Shown: positions 8,486 to 17,629, counted from the stretch's first letter. The stretch is 64,000 nucleotides of DNA from Duganella aceris (GCF_011090165.1 NZ_JAADJT010000004.1:372001-436000); one strand, 5' to 3'. Notes: generated from the letters alone by a model not told the origin. Numbers and translations: made by a program.

Positions 8486-10471
8486 ATGAAGAACCAACGC
8501 ACGCTGCTGGCCAGCGCGATCCTGTCCGCCTTTTCCACGCTGGCTGCGGCCCAATCCAACGACGCGGTCGTGCCGCAAGTGGTGGTGACCGCCACGCCGT
8601 TCGGAAACAGCGCCAGCGATCAGATCCTGGCCCCGGCCAAGGTGCTGGCCGGCGACGAACTGCGCGACAAGGCCGGCAGCTCGCTGGGCGAGACGCTGTC
8701 GCAGGAGCTGGGCGTGTCCGCCTCGGCGTTCGGCGCCGGCGCATCGCGGCCGATTATCCGTGGCCTGGAAGGCGCCCGGGTCAAGATGCTGGAGAACGGC
8801 ATGGCCGTCTCCGACGTCTCCGGCCTGTCGAACGACCACGCGGTGGCGGCCGAAGGCGCGGTGGCGCAGCAGATCGAAATCCTGCGCGGCCCGGCCGCGC
8901 TGCTGTACGGCTCGGGCGCCATCGGTGGCCTGGTCAATGTGGTCAACGAACGCATTCCGACCGCGCTGGAACCGAAGCTGACCGGGCAACTGGAAGTGCG
9001 CGCCAGCTCGGTCGACGACGGCCGCAACGCTTCCGGCACCGTCGACGGCTCGGCCGGCAAGTTCGCCTGGCACGTGGACGGCAACGCCCGCAACGCAGGC
9101 GACTACAAAATCCCCGGCAATCGCGTCATGGGCGATCCCGATTCGGCCTCCGGTCATCTGCCGCACTCTGACACCAAGGAACGCAACGCCGGCTTGGGCG
9201 GATCCTTCGTCGACAGCTGGGGCTTCATCGGCGCCTCGGTATCGCACCTGACCAATGTCTACGGCATCCCGAGCGACGAAGGCTCGAAGATCGACCAGAA
9301 GCAGACCCGCTACGACATCGACAGCCTGGTCAAGGCGCCGTTCGACGGTTTCGAGACCTTCAAGTTCAAGGCCGGCTACACCGACTACCAGCACGCCGAG
9401 CTGAATGACGAGAACGCGCCGGAAGTGATCTTCCAGAACCACTCGCTGGAGACCCGCTTCGAATTGACGCACAAGCCGGTGGCCGGGTGGCACGGCACCT
9501 TCGGTGTGCAGACCGAGAACACGCGCTTCTCGGCGCTGAGCGCGGAGGGCGGCCCGGACACGGTGCCGGTCACGCGTTCGACCTCCAAAGCCGCCTTCCT
9601 GGTTGAAGAAACCGACTTTGGCCCGGTGCGGTTCAACGCCGGCGGCCGCGTGGAGCGCGTCGAACGCGAGCCGGTGACGGGCGTCGACCGCTCGTTCAAT
9701 CTGCAATCGGGATCGGTGGGGGCGATGTGGCCGTTCATTCCGGGCTATGGCCTGGGCGCCACGCTCTCCTACGCGCAGCGCGCGCCGTCGACCGAGGAAC
9801 TGTATTCGGCCGGCCCGCATGACGCCACCGTCACCTTCGACGTCGGCAACGCCGATTTCAAGAAGGAGACCTCGCGCAATATCGAACTGACGGTGCAGAA
9901 GACCACGGGCCTGGTGCGCTGGAAGGCCAACCTGTTCCGCAACAAGGTCAGTGACTTCATCTATGGCCACATCACCGGCAACCTGCTTGACGCCGAGGGC
10001 AACCCGGGCGATGAACTGCGCGAGCGCATCTTCGAGCAGGCCGACGCCACCATCCACGGCGCTGAAGCGGAGCTGGAATACAACCCGACCGGCGCCGGCT
10101 GGTCTGGCCGCGTGTTCGCCGATACCACGCGCGGCAAGCTGGATCGCGGCGGCAGCCTGCCGCTGCAACCTGCGACCCGTGTCGGCGCCAGCACCGCCTA
10201 CAAGATGGGCGCCTGGCGCGCCGGCCTGTCGCTGGTGCACGCGCAGTCGCAGGATCGCCTGGCATCGTTCGAGACCTCGGATACGCCGAGCTACAACCAG
10301 CTCAACGCCAATGTCTCGTACACGCAAAAGATCGGCGGCTACGACCTGACCTGGTTCATGCTGGCCAAGAACCTGACCAACGACGAGATCCGTGTTTCGA
10401 CTTCGGTGCTGAAGGATATCTCGCCGCTGCCGGGGCGTAACGTGGTGTTCGGTGTGCGCGCCAAGTTCTGA
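8486..10471 (+). CDS. znuD: TonB-dependent receptor, ZnuD-like (predicted zinc uptake)
   Basis: 661 residues with signal peptide MKNQRTLLASAILSAFSTLAAAQ broken after AAAQ. The plug (about residues 30-150) holds PIIRGLEGARVKMLENGM and EILRGPAALLYGSGAIGG; the rest is a 22-strand barrel ending in FGVRAKF with a terminal Phe. The N-terminal VVVTATPF is a TonB box. Similarity in the plug and the HLPHSDTKERNAGLGGS stretch point to the ZnuD group, and the neighbours zur, zigA and DUF2946 agree. It would bring zinc across the outer membrane. Substrate is inferred. Confidence 0.82.
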   Translation: MKNQRTLLASAILSAFSTLAAAQSNDAVVPQVVVTATPFGNSASDQILAPAKVLAGDELRDKAGSSLGETLSQELGVSASAFGAGASRPIIRGLEGARVKMLENGMAVSDVSGLSNDHAVAAEGAVAQQIEILRGPAALLYGSGAIGGLVNVVNERIPTALEPKLTGQLEVRASSVDDGRNASGTVDGSAGKFAWHVDGNARNAGDYKIPGNRVMGDPDSASGHLPHSDTKERNAGLGGSFVDSWGFIGASVSHLTNVYGIPSDEGSKIDQKQTRYDIDSLVKAPFDGFETFKFKAGYTDYQHAELNDENAPEVIFQNHSLETRFELTHKPVAGWHGTFGVQTENTRFSALSAEGGPDTVPVTRSTSKAAFLVEETDFGPVRFNAGGRVERVEREPVTGVDRSFNLQSGSVGAMWPFIPGYGLGATLSYAQRAPSTEELYSAGPHDATVTFDVGNADFKKETSRNIELTVQKTTGLVRWKANLFRNKVSDFIYGHITGNLLDAEGNPGDELRERIFEQADATIHGAEAELEYNPTGAGWSGRVFADTTRGKLDRGGSLPLQPATRVGASTAYKMGAWRAGLSLVHAQSQDRLASFETSDTPSYNQLNANVSYTQKIGGYDLTWFMLAKNLTNDEIRVSTSVLKDISPLPGRNVVFGVRAKF

Positions 10472-10475
10472 CGCG

Positions 10476-11186
10476 TCAGACGTGAAGGCTGTCGAGGATG
10501 GCGGCCTTCAATGCCGCCGCGCCGACGTCGCTGCGTTTGCGCGGCGCTGGGCCGGGATGGAATTCCGTCAGCGCCGGTGCGGCCGTGCCGTCCAGCAGGA
10601 CCACGCGGTCGCTCAGGTACAGCGCTTCATCGATATCGTGCGTCACCAGCAGCACGGTGAGCTGGTGTTCCTGAGCGACGCGCAGCAGCAGGTCCTGTAA
10701 CTTCATGCGGGTGAAGGCGTCGACAGCGGAAAACGGCTCGTCGAGCAGCAACACGCGCGGTTGCGTGAACAGGCCGCGCGCGATGGCGGCGCGTTGCGCC
10801 TGGCCGCCCGACAGCTGCTTGGGCAGCGCGGCGGCGTGGTCGTCGAGCCCCACTTCCGACAGCAGGCGCTTGACCAGGCGCGGGTTCTTGTCGTTGTCGA
10901 AGGCGACGTTCTGCGCCACCGTCAGCCAGGGGAATAAACGCGGCTCCTGGAAAATGAAACCGATCTCGCGGCTGACGCCGTGAAGCGGCGCACCGTCCAA
11001 TTTAATTTGACCGCTGAAGTCGCGGTCCAGTCCCGAGGCGATCGACAGCAGGCTGCTTTTGCCGCAGCCGCTCGCGCCGATCAGGCTCACGATTTCCCCT
11101 TGTTGCAGTTGCAGGCTGACGTCGCGCAGCACCGCGCGCTCGCCGTAGCGTTTTTCCGTGATGTGGATGTCGAGGGCGATGCTCAT
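10476..11186 (-). CDS. ssuB: ABC transporter ATP-binding protein, sulfonate/nitrate/taurine type
   Basis: The start at 11186 gives 236 residues and an ATGA overlap with the permease stop, so the two are translationally coupled; the longer open frame upstream lies inside the permease gene. Walker A is GASGCGKSS (about 37-45), the signature is LSGGQAQRAAIARGL and Walker B is RVLLLDEPFSAVD. This is the cytoplasmic ATPase of a sulfonate-type importer, last in an ssuA-ssuC-ssuB operon. It converges on the ZnuD-like gene with 4 bases between stops. Confidence 0.9.
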   Translation of the reverse strand: MSIALDIHITEKRYGERAVLRDVSLQLQQGEIVSLIGASGCGKSSLLSIASGLDRDFSGQIKLDGAPLHGVSREIGFIFQEPRLFPWLTVAQNVAFDNDKNPRLVKRLLSEVGLDDHAAALPKQLSGGQAQRAAIARGLFTQPRVLLLDEPFSAVDAFTRMKLQDLLLRVAQEHQLTVLLVTHDIDEALYLSDRVVLLDGTAAPALTEFHPGPAPRKRSDVGAAALKAAILDSLHV

Positions 11187-12169
11187 GCGGTTAGCGCTCC
11201 TTCGTAGCTGTCGCGCCAGGCGAGGCAGCGGTGTTCGATGGCGGCCATCAGGCTGTCGCTGACTTTGCCGAGGATGGCCAGCAGCGCGATCGCCGCCAGC
11301 ACGATATCGGCGCGGCTGGTCTCGCGGCCGTCGGAGAGCAGGTAGCCCAGGCCCCGGCTGGCCGCGATCAATTCCGCCGCGACCATGAACATCCACGCCA
11401 AACTGAGGCCGTTGCGCAGGCCGGTCAGGATGGAGGGCAGGGCGGCCGGCAGCAGCACGCGCCTGGTCAGCGCGAAGTTGGACAGCCGGTACAGGCGCGC
11501 TACTTCTATCAGCTTGCGGTCGACACCGCGGATGCCGGAGGCCACGCCCATATAAATAGGGAAGAAGGCGCCGATGGCGATCAGCACCAGCTTGGGCGCT
11601 TCGTCGATGCCGAGCCAGAGCAGCAGCAACGGCACCCAGGCGAGTGACGGGATGGCGCGCAGGGCCTGAAAGGTCGGGTCGAGCAGGGCTTCGGCGCGGC
11701 GACTGAGGCCGACCGTGGCGCCGAGCAGCACCGCCAGCAAGGCGCCGATGCCGAAGCCGGCCGCGACGCGCAGCGTGCTGGGGCCGATGTGGCCCAGCAA
11801 TCCATGCGCGCCGAGATCGGCCAGGGTATCGAGGATTTGCGTCGGCGCCGGCAGCAGATGCGAAGGAATCACGCCGCTGCGCACGGCGATCTCGGTTGCC
11901 GCCAAAGCCGTCACGGGGAGCAGCGCGCCAAGCGCCACGCGCCGCCAGCGCTGGCCGCCAGCCGTGAGCGGAGTCCCGGCTGGCGCATTGTGCGGCGTTT
12001 GCACGCCTGAGCCGCTGCCCGGGGCGGCCGCTCGCGGCACGGCACCGGCCGCGCCGTCCGCCGGCGGCTGCGCTGCGCGGGCATCGCGCCGCTCGCGAGG
12101 AACCAACGCGGCAGTGGTGCTGTTGGCTGCGGTCACGGCTTGCGCGCTGACGGCCGACTGGCTGCTCAT
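11183..12169 (-). CDS. ssuC: ABC transporter permease, SsuC/TauC type, with long N-terminal extension
   Basis: 328 residues. Membrane segments begin near residue 78 (VALGALLPVTALAATEIAV). The EAA loop that contacts the ATPase is visible as EVARLYRLSNFALTRRVLLP. The first 75 residues are an Ala/Pro/Arg-rich low-complexity stretch, whereas SsuC proteins usually begin close to the first helix. A later start is possible but no internal Met precedes the first helix. Together with SsuA and SsuB it would import aliphatic sulfonates as a sulfur source. Confidence 0.87.
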   Translation of the reverse strand: MSSQSAVSAQAVTAANSTTAALVPRERRDARAAQPPADGAAGAVPRAAAPGSGSGVQTPHNAPAGTPLTAGGQRWRRVALGALLPVTALAATEIAVRSGVIPSHLLPAPTQILDTLADLGAHGLLGHIGPSTLRVAAGFGIGALLAVLLGATVGLSRRAEALLDPTFQALRAIPSLAWVPLLLLWLGIDEAPKLVLIAIGAFFPIYMGVASGIRGVDRKLIEVARLYRLSNFALTRRVLLPAALPSILTGLRNGLSLAWMFMVAAELIAASRGLGYLLSDGRETSRADIVLAAIALLAILGKVSDSLMAAIEHRCLAWRDSYEGALTA

Positions 12170-12178
12170 GCCGCGCCC

Positions 12179-13174
12179 CTAGCTGCGCGCAATGAAAGGC
12201 TGCGCGAAACGGGTATCGATCAAATCGCCGATGGCCCGATTCAGATCTGTATCCGCCTTGACCAGCGCCTCGTCGCGCAGGATCGGGGCCGCGAGCTGCA
12301 AAGCCTTCACATGTTCGCTGCCCGGCTGCGGATTGCTAAAGTCGCTGCGCAGTTTGATTTGCAACAGCGCCACCGGCAACGACACCTTGGCCTCCTCGGA
12401 CAGTATCTTGGCCGCCTCGGAGGGATTCGCCCTGATCCACCCTCGCGCCTTTTCATAGGCCTTGATCACGCGCGCCACTTCGGCCGGCCGCGTCGCCAGG
12501 AACTCCTCGCGCACGTTCAGGAAGCCATAAGTATTGAACGCCACATTCCGATAGATCAGCCGCGACCCGCTCTCCAACTCGCTGGCCGCCATGTGTGGAT
12601 CGAGCCCCGCCCACGCATCGACCTTGCCTTGTTCGAGGGCCGCACGCCCATCGGCATGCTGCAAGCCGATATGCTCGATATCGCCGCGCTTCAAACCGAC
12701 CGTCTGCAACGACCGAAGCAAGAACAGATAAGGATCCGTCCCCTTGGTGGCCGCGATCTTCTTTCCCTTCAAATCCGCCAGCGTGCGAATCGGCGAATCC
12801 TTGCGCACCACCAGCGCCGTCCATTCGGGACGCGAAAAGATATACGGCGTCTTGATCGGATTGCCGTTGGCCTTGGCCAGCAACGCCGCCAGGCCCGCAC
12901 TGGAGCCGATGTCGATGCTGTTCGCATTCAGGTATTCGAGCGCGCGGTTGCTGCCAGCGCTGAGAACCCAGCGCACCGACGTGCCGTCGGCCTTGAACTC
13001 ATCCTCCAGCCAACCAAAGCGCCGCAGCACCAGGCTGGTCGGCGAATAGTAGGCGTAATCGAGCCGCAGTTCCTTGAGCGGCGCGGCGGCGGCAAAGGAG
13101 ACCGGCGACCAGCCGGAGGCCGCAGCGGTGGCGGCGCCACCGGCCGCCAGTTTCAACAGGGTTCTGCGCTTCAT
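12179..13174 (-). CDS. ssuA: Aliphatic sulfonate ABC transporter substrate-binding protein
   Basis: 331 residues. The N-terminus KRRTLLKLAAGGAATAAAS has a twin-arginine pattern, so Tat export to the periplasm is likely. The mature part is an NMT1/THI5-type periplasmic binding fold with LRLDYAYYSPTSLVLRRFGW and IGSSAGLAALLAK, as in SsuA. It is the first gene of the operon, with AGGAAAAC upstream of its ATG and 9 bases before ssuC. Sulfonate specificity is family inference; nitrate or taurine relatives are close. Confidence 0.87.
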   Translation of the reverse strand: MKRRTLLKLAAGGAATAAASGWSPVSFAAAAPLKELRLDYAYYSPTSLVLRRFGWLEDEFKADGTSVRWVLSAGSNRALEYLNANSIDIGSSAGLAALLAKANGNPIKTPYIFSRPEWTALVVRKDSPIRTLADLKGKKIAATKGTDPYLFLLRSLQTVGLKRGDIEHIGLQHADGRAALEQGKVDAWAGLDPHMAASELESGSRLIYRNVAFNTYGFLNVREEFLATRPAEVARVIKAYEKARGWIRANPSEAAKILSEEAKVSLPVALLQIKLRSDFSNPQPGSEHVKALQLAAPILRDEALVKADTDLNRAIGDLIDTRFAQPFIARS

Positions 13175-13269
13175 GTTTTCCTAGGGTGAGGGCGACGATG
13201 CATAAAGTATTGCACCGCCGCCGTCCCCAGTACACGAAGATATCCGGCTTTACTTAGTTGAAAAACGCA

Positions 13270-14451
13270 TCAGGCCAACGCCTCGGCGGGACCGAAGAAC
13301 TCATAGTAGGTCTGCGACTGCGGCACGCCCAGTTCCAGCAGGTGCGACTTGACCGCCTTCATGAACGGCGTCGGACCGAGGAAGTAGGCTTCCAGGTCGC
13401 GCGTCTCCGGCATCCATGCCGACAGCGTTTGCGGATTCAGGTAGCCGGTTGCGTGCGGCTGCGGACCATCCGCGTCCACCGTCGCGTAGCAATAGAAACG
13501 CTGCAGCTGCGGGTGCTTTTCGGCCAAGGCATCGATATGATCGCGGAAGGCATGCACGCCGGCGTGACGCGCCGCGTGGATGAAGTGGATCGGACGGTTG
13601 GTGCGCAGCGCCGCCGTCAGCATCGCCAGTGTCGGTGTGATGCCGACGCCGCCGCTGATCAGCACCAGCGGCTTGTCGCTGTCGGCCAGCACGAAGTCGC
13701 CGGACGGCGGGAACAGATCGAGGCTATCGCCGACATGGACCCGATCGTGCAGGAAGTTCGACACCAGGCCGCCCGGCTCGCGTTTGACGCTGATGCGGTA
13801 GCTGACGCCATTGCTGGCCGCCGACAGTGAATACTGACGGCGCGCCGACTCGCCATCGACCGACACCACCAGGCCGATGTACTGGCCGGCATGGTGCGCC
13901 ACGACCTTGCCGCCATCGGCCGGTTGCAGCACGAAGGAGGTGATCTCGTCGCTTTCGACCGTCTTGGCGACCACCTTGAAGCTACGGGCGCCGCGCCAGC
14001 CGCCTTCGGCCTGCTCGTTCTGCGCATAGATTTTTTCCTCGGCGCCGGCCAGGATGTCCACCAGCTGGCCGTAGGCCGCGCCCCAGGCCTCGATCACCGC
14101 GTCGGTCGCGGTTTCTTCACCGAGCACTTCGCGGATCGCCTTCAGCAGCGACGTGCCGACCAGCGGATAGTGCTCGCGCTGGATCTGCAGCGACACGTGC
14201 TTGTTGATGATGGTCGCGACCATCGGACCCAGGTTCTCCAGCTTCTCGATATTGCGGGCGTACTTCAGCACCGCATCGGCCAGCGCGCGCTGCTGGTTGC
14301 CGTCGGCCTGGTTGGCCTGGTTGAAGAATGGCTTCACTTGCGGGAAGTCGCGGAACAGGGTCAGATAGAAGTGGCGGGTCAAGGCTTCGCCGCCTTGTTC
14401 CAGGATAGGGACGGTGGCGCTGATGATGGCTTTTTGAGCAGTGCTGAGCAT
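13270..14451 (-). CDS. hmp: Flavohemoglobin, nitric oxide dioxygenase
   Basis: 393 residues, the usual Hmp length. The N-terminal globin domain (about 1-137) carries the heme pocket around IINKHVSLQIQREHYPLVG, with a proximal His. The FAD domain has ARRQYSLS, and the NAD domain has LVLISGGVGITPTLAML and ends with YYEFFGPAEAL. It converts NO and O2 to nitrate using NAD(P)H in the cytoplasm. I looked for an NsrR box upstream and found none convincing. Single-gene unit. Confidence 0.95.
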   Translation of the reverse strand: MLSTAQKAIISATVPILEQGGEALTRHFYLTLFRDFPQVKPFFNQANQADGNQQRALADAVLKYARNIEKLENLGPMVATIINKHVSLQIQREHYPLVGTSLLKAIREVLGEETATDAVIEAWGAAYGQLVDILAGAEEKIYAQNEQAEGGWRGARSFKVVAKTVESDEITSFVLQPADGGKVVAHHAGQYIGLVVSVDGESARRQYSLSAASNGVSYRISVKREPGGLVSNFLHDRVHVGDSLDLFPPSGDFVLADSDKPLVLISGGVGITPTLAMLTAALRTNRPIHFIHAARHAGVHAFRDHIDALAEKHPQLQRFYCYATVDADGPQPHATGYLNPQTLSAWMPETRDLEAYFLGPTPFMKAVKSHLLELGVPQSQTYYEFFGPAEALA

Positions 14452-14543
14452 GGTATGACTCTTTCTCTTTGGTGATGAACTAAAAGAAGTATATCACATG
14501 AATGTTTAAAGTGTCGACGCCGAGCTTGCGCTGCCTATGAATT

Positions 14544-14568
14544 GCGAATGAGAAGTGTTATCATTCGC
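14544..14568 (+). promoter_or_regulatory. Fur box before the FecA-type receptor
   Basis: AATGAGAAGTGTTATCATT (14547-14565) follows the Fur pattern AATGAGAAT-n-ATTCTCATT. It sits inside a larger perfect dyad, GCGAATGA at 14544 and TCATTCGC at 14561, with a 9-bp spacer. It lies about 30 bases before the receptor start, a good position for iron-dependent repression. Confidence 0.65.
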
Positions 14569-14597
14569 AGCTTCAGCCACGTTAACTTTTCAGTCTC

Positions 14598-16682
14598 ATG
14601 AACAACTTCAATCTGCACGCCGCTCCCTTCAAACCTACCGCGCTGGCCACCGCGATCGCGCTGCTGAGCGCGCCGGTGATGCTGCACGCGCAGGAAGCGG
14701 ACGCGCCGATCGAATCGATCCAGGTATCGGGCAGCTGGCTGGGCTCGGGGCTGCAGAACAGCGTCAAGAATTTCGCCGGCGCGCGCACCGTGATGAACAA
14801 GGAAGAGATCGACGACACCGGCGCCGCCAACATCGGCGACGTGCTGCGCCGCATTCCCGGCGTGCAATCGACCGACAACTCCGGCACCGCCGGCAGCGCG
14901 ATCTCGCTCAACATCGGCGTGCGCGGCCTGACCGGACGCTACTCGCCGCGCTCGACGGTGCTGCTGGACGGCATCCCGCTGGCGGTGGCGCCGTATGGCC
15001 AGCCGCAGCTGTCGTTCGCCCCGGTCAGCCTGAACAATATCGAATCGGTGGACGTGGTACGCGGCGGCGGCGCGGTGCGCTACGGCCCGCAGAATGTCGG
15101 CGGCATCATCAACTTCCGCAGCCGCGCGATTCCCGACGGCCCGGGCGTCAGCGGCGACGCCTCGGTGCGCTACAACCACTTCGGCGAAGGCGGCCACAAC
15201 ACGCAATACAGCGCCTTCATCGGCACCACGCTGGACAGCGGCCTGGGCCTGGCGCTGATGTATTCGGGCCTCGACGGCACCGAATGGCGCGCCGGCAGCG
15301 ACGAGAAGGTCAACGACTTCGCCGCCAAGTTCCGCTACAAGCTCAACGCCAGCAGCGAGGTGTACGGCAAGGTTTCCTATTACGACGTCAACTCGCGCAC
15401 ACCGGGCGGGCTGACGGTGGCGCAATACAACGCCGACCCGTTCCAGAACACCCGCCCGACCGACTTCTGGAGCGGCGACCGCAAGGGCGTCGACGTCGGC
15501 TACCTGAACACGCTGTCGGCGACGCAGGAGTTCGAAGTCAAGGCCTACTACAGCAAGAGCTTCCGCCAGAGCGCGCTGATCAACGCCGCCAAGACGCAGA
15601 TTACCTGGCAACCGCGCAACTACGAAGTGACCGGCATCGAACCGCGCTACACGCAGCGTTTCGCCGGCGGCGGCATGACGCACGACGTCACGGTCGGCTA
15701 CCGCTATCTGACCGAGCGCGGCGACGACAACAACTACATCCAGACGGTATCGACCGGCGTCAACGGCGCCATCTCGACCTTCGACAACAGCACCGACGCG
15801 CACTCGGCCTACATCGACGACCGCATCGCGCTGGGCAAATGGCGCATCACGCCGGGCGTTCGCTACGAGCGCATCTCATCGGAGCGCAACGACCTGGCCG
15901 GCAAGACCACGTTCACCACCGACAACAACAAAGCCTTGCCGTCGCTGAACGTGGCGTATTTGATCAACCCAGCGCTGACAGTGTTCACCAACTACACCAC
16001 CTCGTTCGGACCGGTGCAGAACACGCAACTGAACTCGCAGACCCCGACCAACCCACTGAAGCCCGAGCTGGCCAAGACCGCCGAGGTGGGCGCGCGCTGG
16101 AAGACCGGCGCCGTGAGCGCCGAAGTGACCGCCTTCAAGCTGAAGTTCGACAACCAGATCATCCAGGTGCCCGGCATCACGCCGGCCACATTCCAGAACA
16201 TCGGCGCGACCAAGCACGACGGAGTGGAGACGGCGCTGGACTACAGCTTCGACGACGCCAGCGTGCTGGCCGGCCTGAACGTCTACGCCAACTACACCTA
16301 CACGAAAGCGATCCAGGATTCGGGCACGACGGCCGGCAAGGACGTCCCGTTCTACTCGCGCAACACCGACACGCTGGGCGCGCGCTACCGCCTCGGCGGC
16401 TGGACCGCCAACGTCTCGAGCACGCACCAGACCAAGCAATATTCGGACACCGCCAACACGGTGGCGGAAGCGGCGGCCGGCAACGTCGGCCAGATCCCCG
16501 GCTTCCGGCTGTGGAACGCGCAGCTGGGCTGGAAGCTGAAGGGCAAGCCCGGCTACGAAGTGCTGGCGGGCGTCAACAACATCAGCGACAAGCGCTACTA
16601 CACCCGCAACGTCGACGGCAACGCCGGCCGCATGGTCGGCGCCCCCCGTCTAGCCTACCTACAACTCCGCGTGTCCTACTAA
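14598..16682 (+). CDS. fecA: TonB-dependent ferric dicitrate receptor, FecA type
   Basis: 694 residues with a signal peptide ending near MLHAQEAD. The plug has the strong FecA block RSTVLLDGIPLAVAPYGQPQ and then VDVVRGGGAVRYGPQNVGG. The barrel carries FecA-like GIEPRYTQRF, DTANTVAEAAAGNVGQIPGF and a terminal aromatic (RVSY). There is no N-terminal signalling (STN) domain and no fecIR gene nearby, so control is more likely by Fur alone through the box upstream. The final codons coincide with the outer end of the RAYT repeat arm. Confidence 0.9.
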   Translation: MNNFNLHAAPFKPTALATAIALLSAPVMLHAQEADAPIESIQVSGSWLGSGLQNSVKNFAGARTVMNKEEIDDTGAANIGDVLRRIPGVQSTDNSGTAGSAISLNIGVRGLTGRYSPRSTVLLDGIPLAVAPYGQPQLSFAPVSLNNIESVDVVRGGGAVRYGPQNVGGIINFRSRAIPDGPGVSGDASVRYNHFGEGGHNTQYSAFIGTTLDSGLGLALMYSGLDGTEWRAGSDEKVNDFAAKFRYKLNASSEVYGKVSYYDVNSRTPGGLTVAQYNADPFQNTRPTDFWSGDRKGVDVGYLNTLSATQEFEVKAYYSKSFRQSALINAAKTQITWQPRNYEVTGIEPRYTQRFAGGGMTHDVTVGYRYLTERGDDNNYIQTVSTGVNGAISTFDNSTDAHSAYIDDRIALGKWRITPGVRYERISSERNDLAGKTTFTTDNNKALPSLNVAYLINPALTVFTNYTTSFGPVQNTQLNSQTPTNPLKPELAKTAEVGARWKTGAVSAEVTAFKLKFDNQIIQVPGITPATFQNIGATKHDGVETALDYSFDDASVLAGLNVYANYTYTKAIQDSGTTAGKDVPFYSRNTDTLGARYRLGGWTANVSSTHQTKQYSDTANTVAEAAAGNVGQIPGFRLWNAQLGWKLKGKPGYEVLAGVNNISDKRYYTRNVDGNAGRMVGAPRLAYLQLRVSY

Positions 16683-16720
16683 CTCCGGGGTCAGAGCTAA
16701 AAATTGGACACGGTCTCAGC
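16672..16720 (+). repeat. Left inverted repeat of RAYT cassette
   Basis: Begins with TGTCCTAC, which is also the coding end of fecA, then after two bases ACTCCGGGGTCAGAGCTAAA, and ends in CTCAGC over the transposase stop codon. Differences from the right arm fall at 16680, 16681, 16705-16710 (one base) and 16714. Confidence 0.8.
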
Positions 16721-17564
16721 CGTCGAGCAGCCCGCGCCATCGCTTGATGGCGCGGGCTGCTGTCTTATGCGAGACCTTGAAGTGGCGCGCGATGACGTCG
16801 ATGGTGTACGACGACGTGGCGTGCGCCCTGGCGATTGCCTCGTCGCGGTCCGGATACTGTTCTAGAAACGCTTGCAGAGGAGGCCCGATTGCCCGCCGGT
16901 GCTGGCGAGTGATGCCCTTGTCTTGGACGATCGCCCGAGGCGCCTGGAAGCGGGCAACGAATGCTCCGTCACCCAAGATAAGCTGGCTGTTGACATCGGC
17001 GAACGGACTGGCGCATCCGATTCCCGCATAGACGAAAGCGCGGTAGGCCTCGATCGCTTCCGGACGCGATGAATGAAATATCTCCAACGTCCATTGCACG
17101 CTCAGCCACGAAGGCGGCGATGCATCGGCGGTTGTCAAACGGTAGCTGCTCCAAGGCCAGTCACCGGGTCGCTTGACGAGGTTGGCGCGCACCGGGTTCA
17201 GGACGATGTAGCGTGCCAGTTCGAGTAGATAGCTTTCTTTCTGCACCAGGACCGCATGGTAGCGTCCTTGGAACACGTGGCCAACCAGATCGTGCCGGCG
17301 GTTGAAATATTGCGAATATATTCCATTCAATTGCTGCATGCCTGACGCGAGATTGGCTTGCTCGGTTTCCAATAACAGATGGTAGTGATTCCCCATTTGG
17401 CAAAAACTATGCACTACAAATTTGAAGCGAGCACAGACCTCCGCCAATGCCTGCATCCAAAACGCCCGATCGGTGTCATCCAAATAGATCAGCTCTCTAC
17501 GGTCTCCGCGCGCGGTGACGTGATAGAGGGCACCTGCAAATTGGAGTCGTAGAGGTCGTGCCAT
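16716..17564 (-). CDS. REP-associated tyrosine transposase (RAYT), IS200-like Y1 family
   Basis: 282 residues. The HUH motif appears as MGNHYHLLLE, and the catalytic Tyr lies in the helix LLELARYIVLNPVRANLV. N-terminal MARPLRLQFAGALYHVTARGD is typical of RAYTs. The C-terminus has an HTH (IDVIARHFKVSHKTAARAIK). Such enzymes nick single-stranded DNA at hairpins and are thought to spread REP or REP-like repeats. All motifs are intact, so the gene looks functional. Its start lies 66 bases inside the right inverted repeat. Confidence 0.92.
   Translation of the reverse strand: MARPLRLQFAGALYHVTARGDRRELIYLDDTDRAFWMQALAEVCARFKFVVHSFCQMGNHYHLLLETEQANLASGMQQLNGIYSQYFNRRHDLVGHVFQGRYHAVLVQKESYLLELARYIVLNPVRANLVKRPGDWPWSSYRLTTADASPPSWLSVQWTLEIFHSSRPEAIEAYRAFVYAGIGCASPFADVNSQLILGDGAFVARFQAPRAIVQDKGITRQHRRAIGPPLQAFLEQYPDRDEAIARAHATSSYTIDVIARHFKVSHKTAARAIKRWRGLLDG
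16726..16761. repeat. Perfect 16-bp hairpin inside the 3' end of the RAYT gene
   Basis: Arms 16726-16741 and 16746-16761 pair perfectly around the loop GCTT; the core is GCCCGCGCCATC against GATGGCGCGGGC. It lies in the codons for the last C-terminal helix and 6 bases inside the left inverted repeat. It resembles the subterminal hairpins recognised by HUH transposases. Confidence 0.75.
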
Positions 17565-17629
17565 TCGATGACACTAGCCTGCTGCGAGGATGCGGATTTG
17601 AGCCACCTCAAGCGGCGACAAGGCAGTCA

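Noticed and set aside
8426..10327. A 633-codon - strand frame opposite the ZnuD-like receptor
   Set aside because: Antisense to a receptor with signal peptide, plug and barrel intact.
14452..14597. Possible NsrR site before hmp
   Set aside because: AAGTATAT and ATGAATGTTT give a poor dyad (few matching positions), so no regulator can be named.
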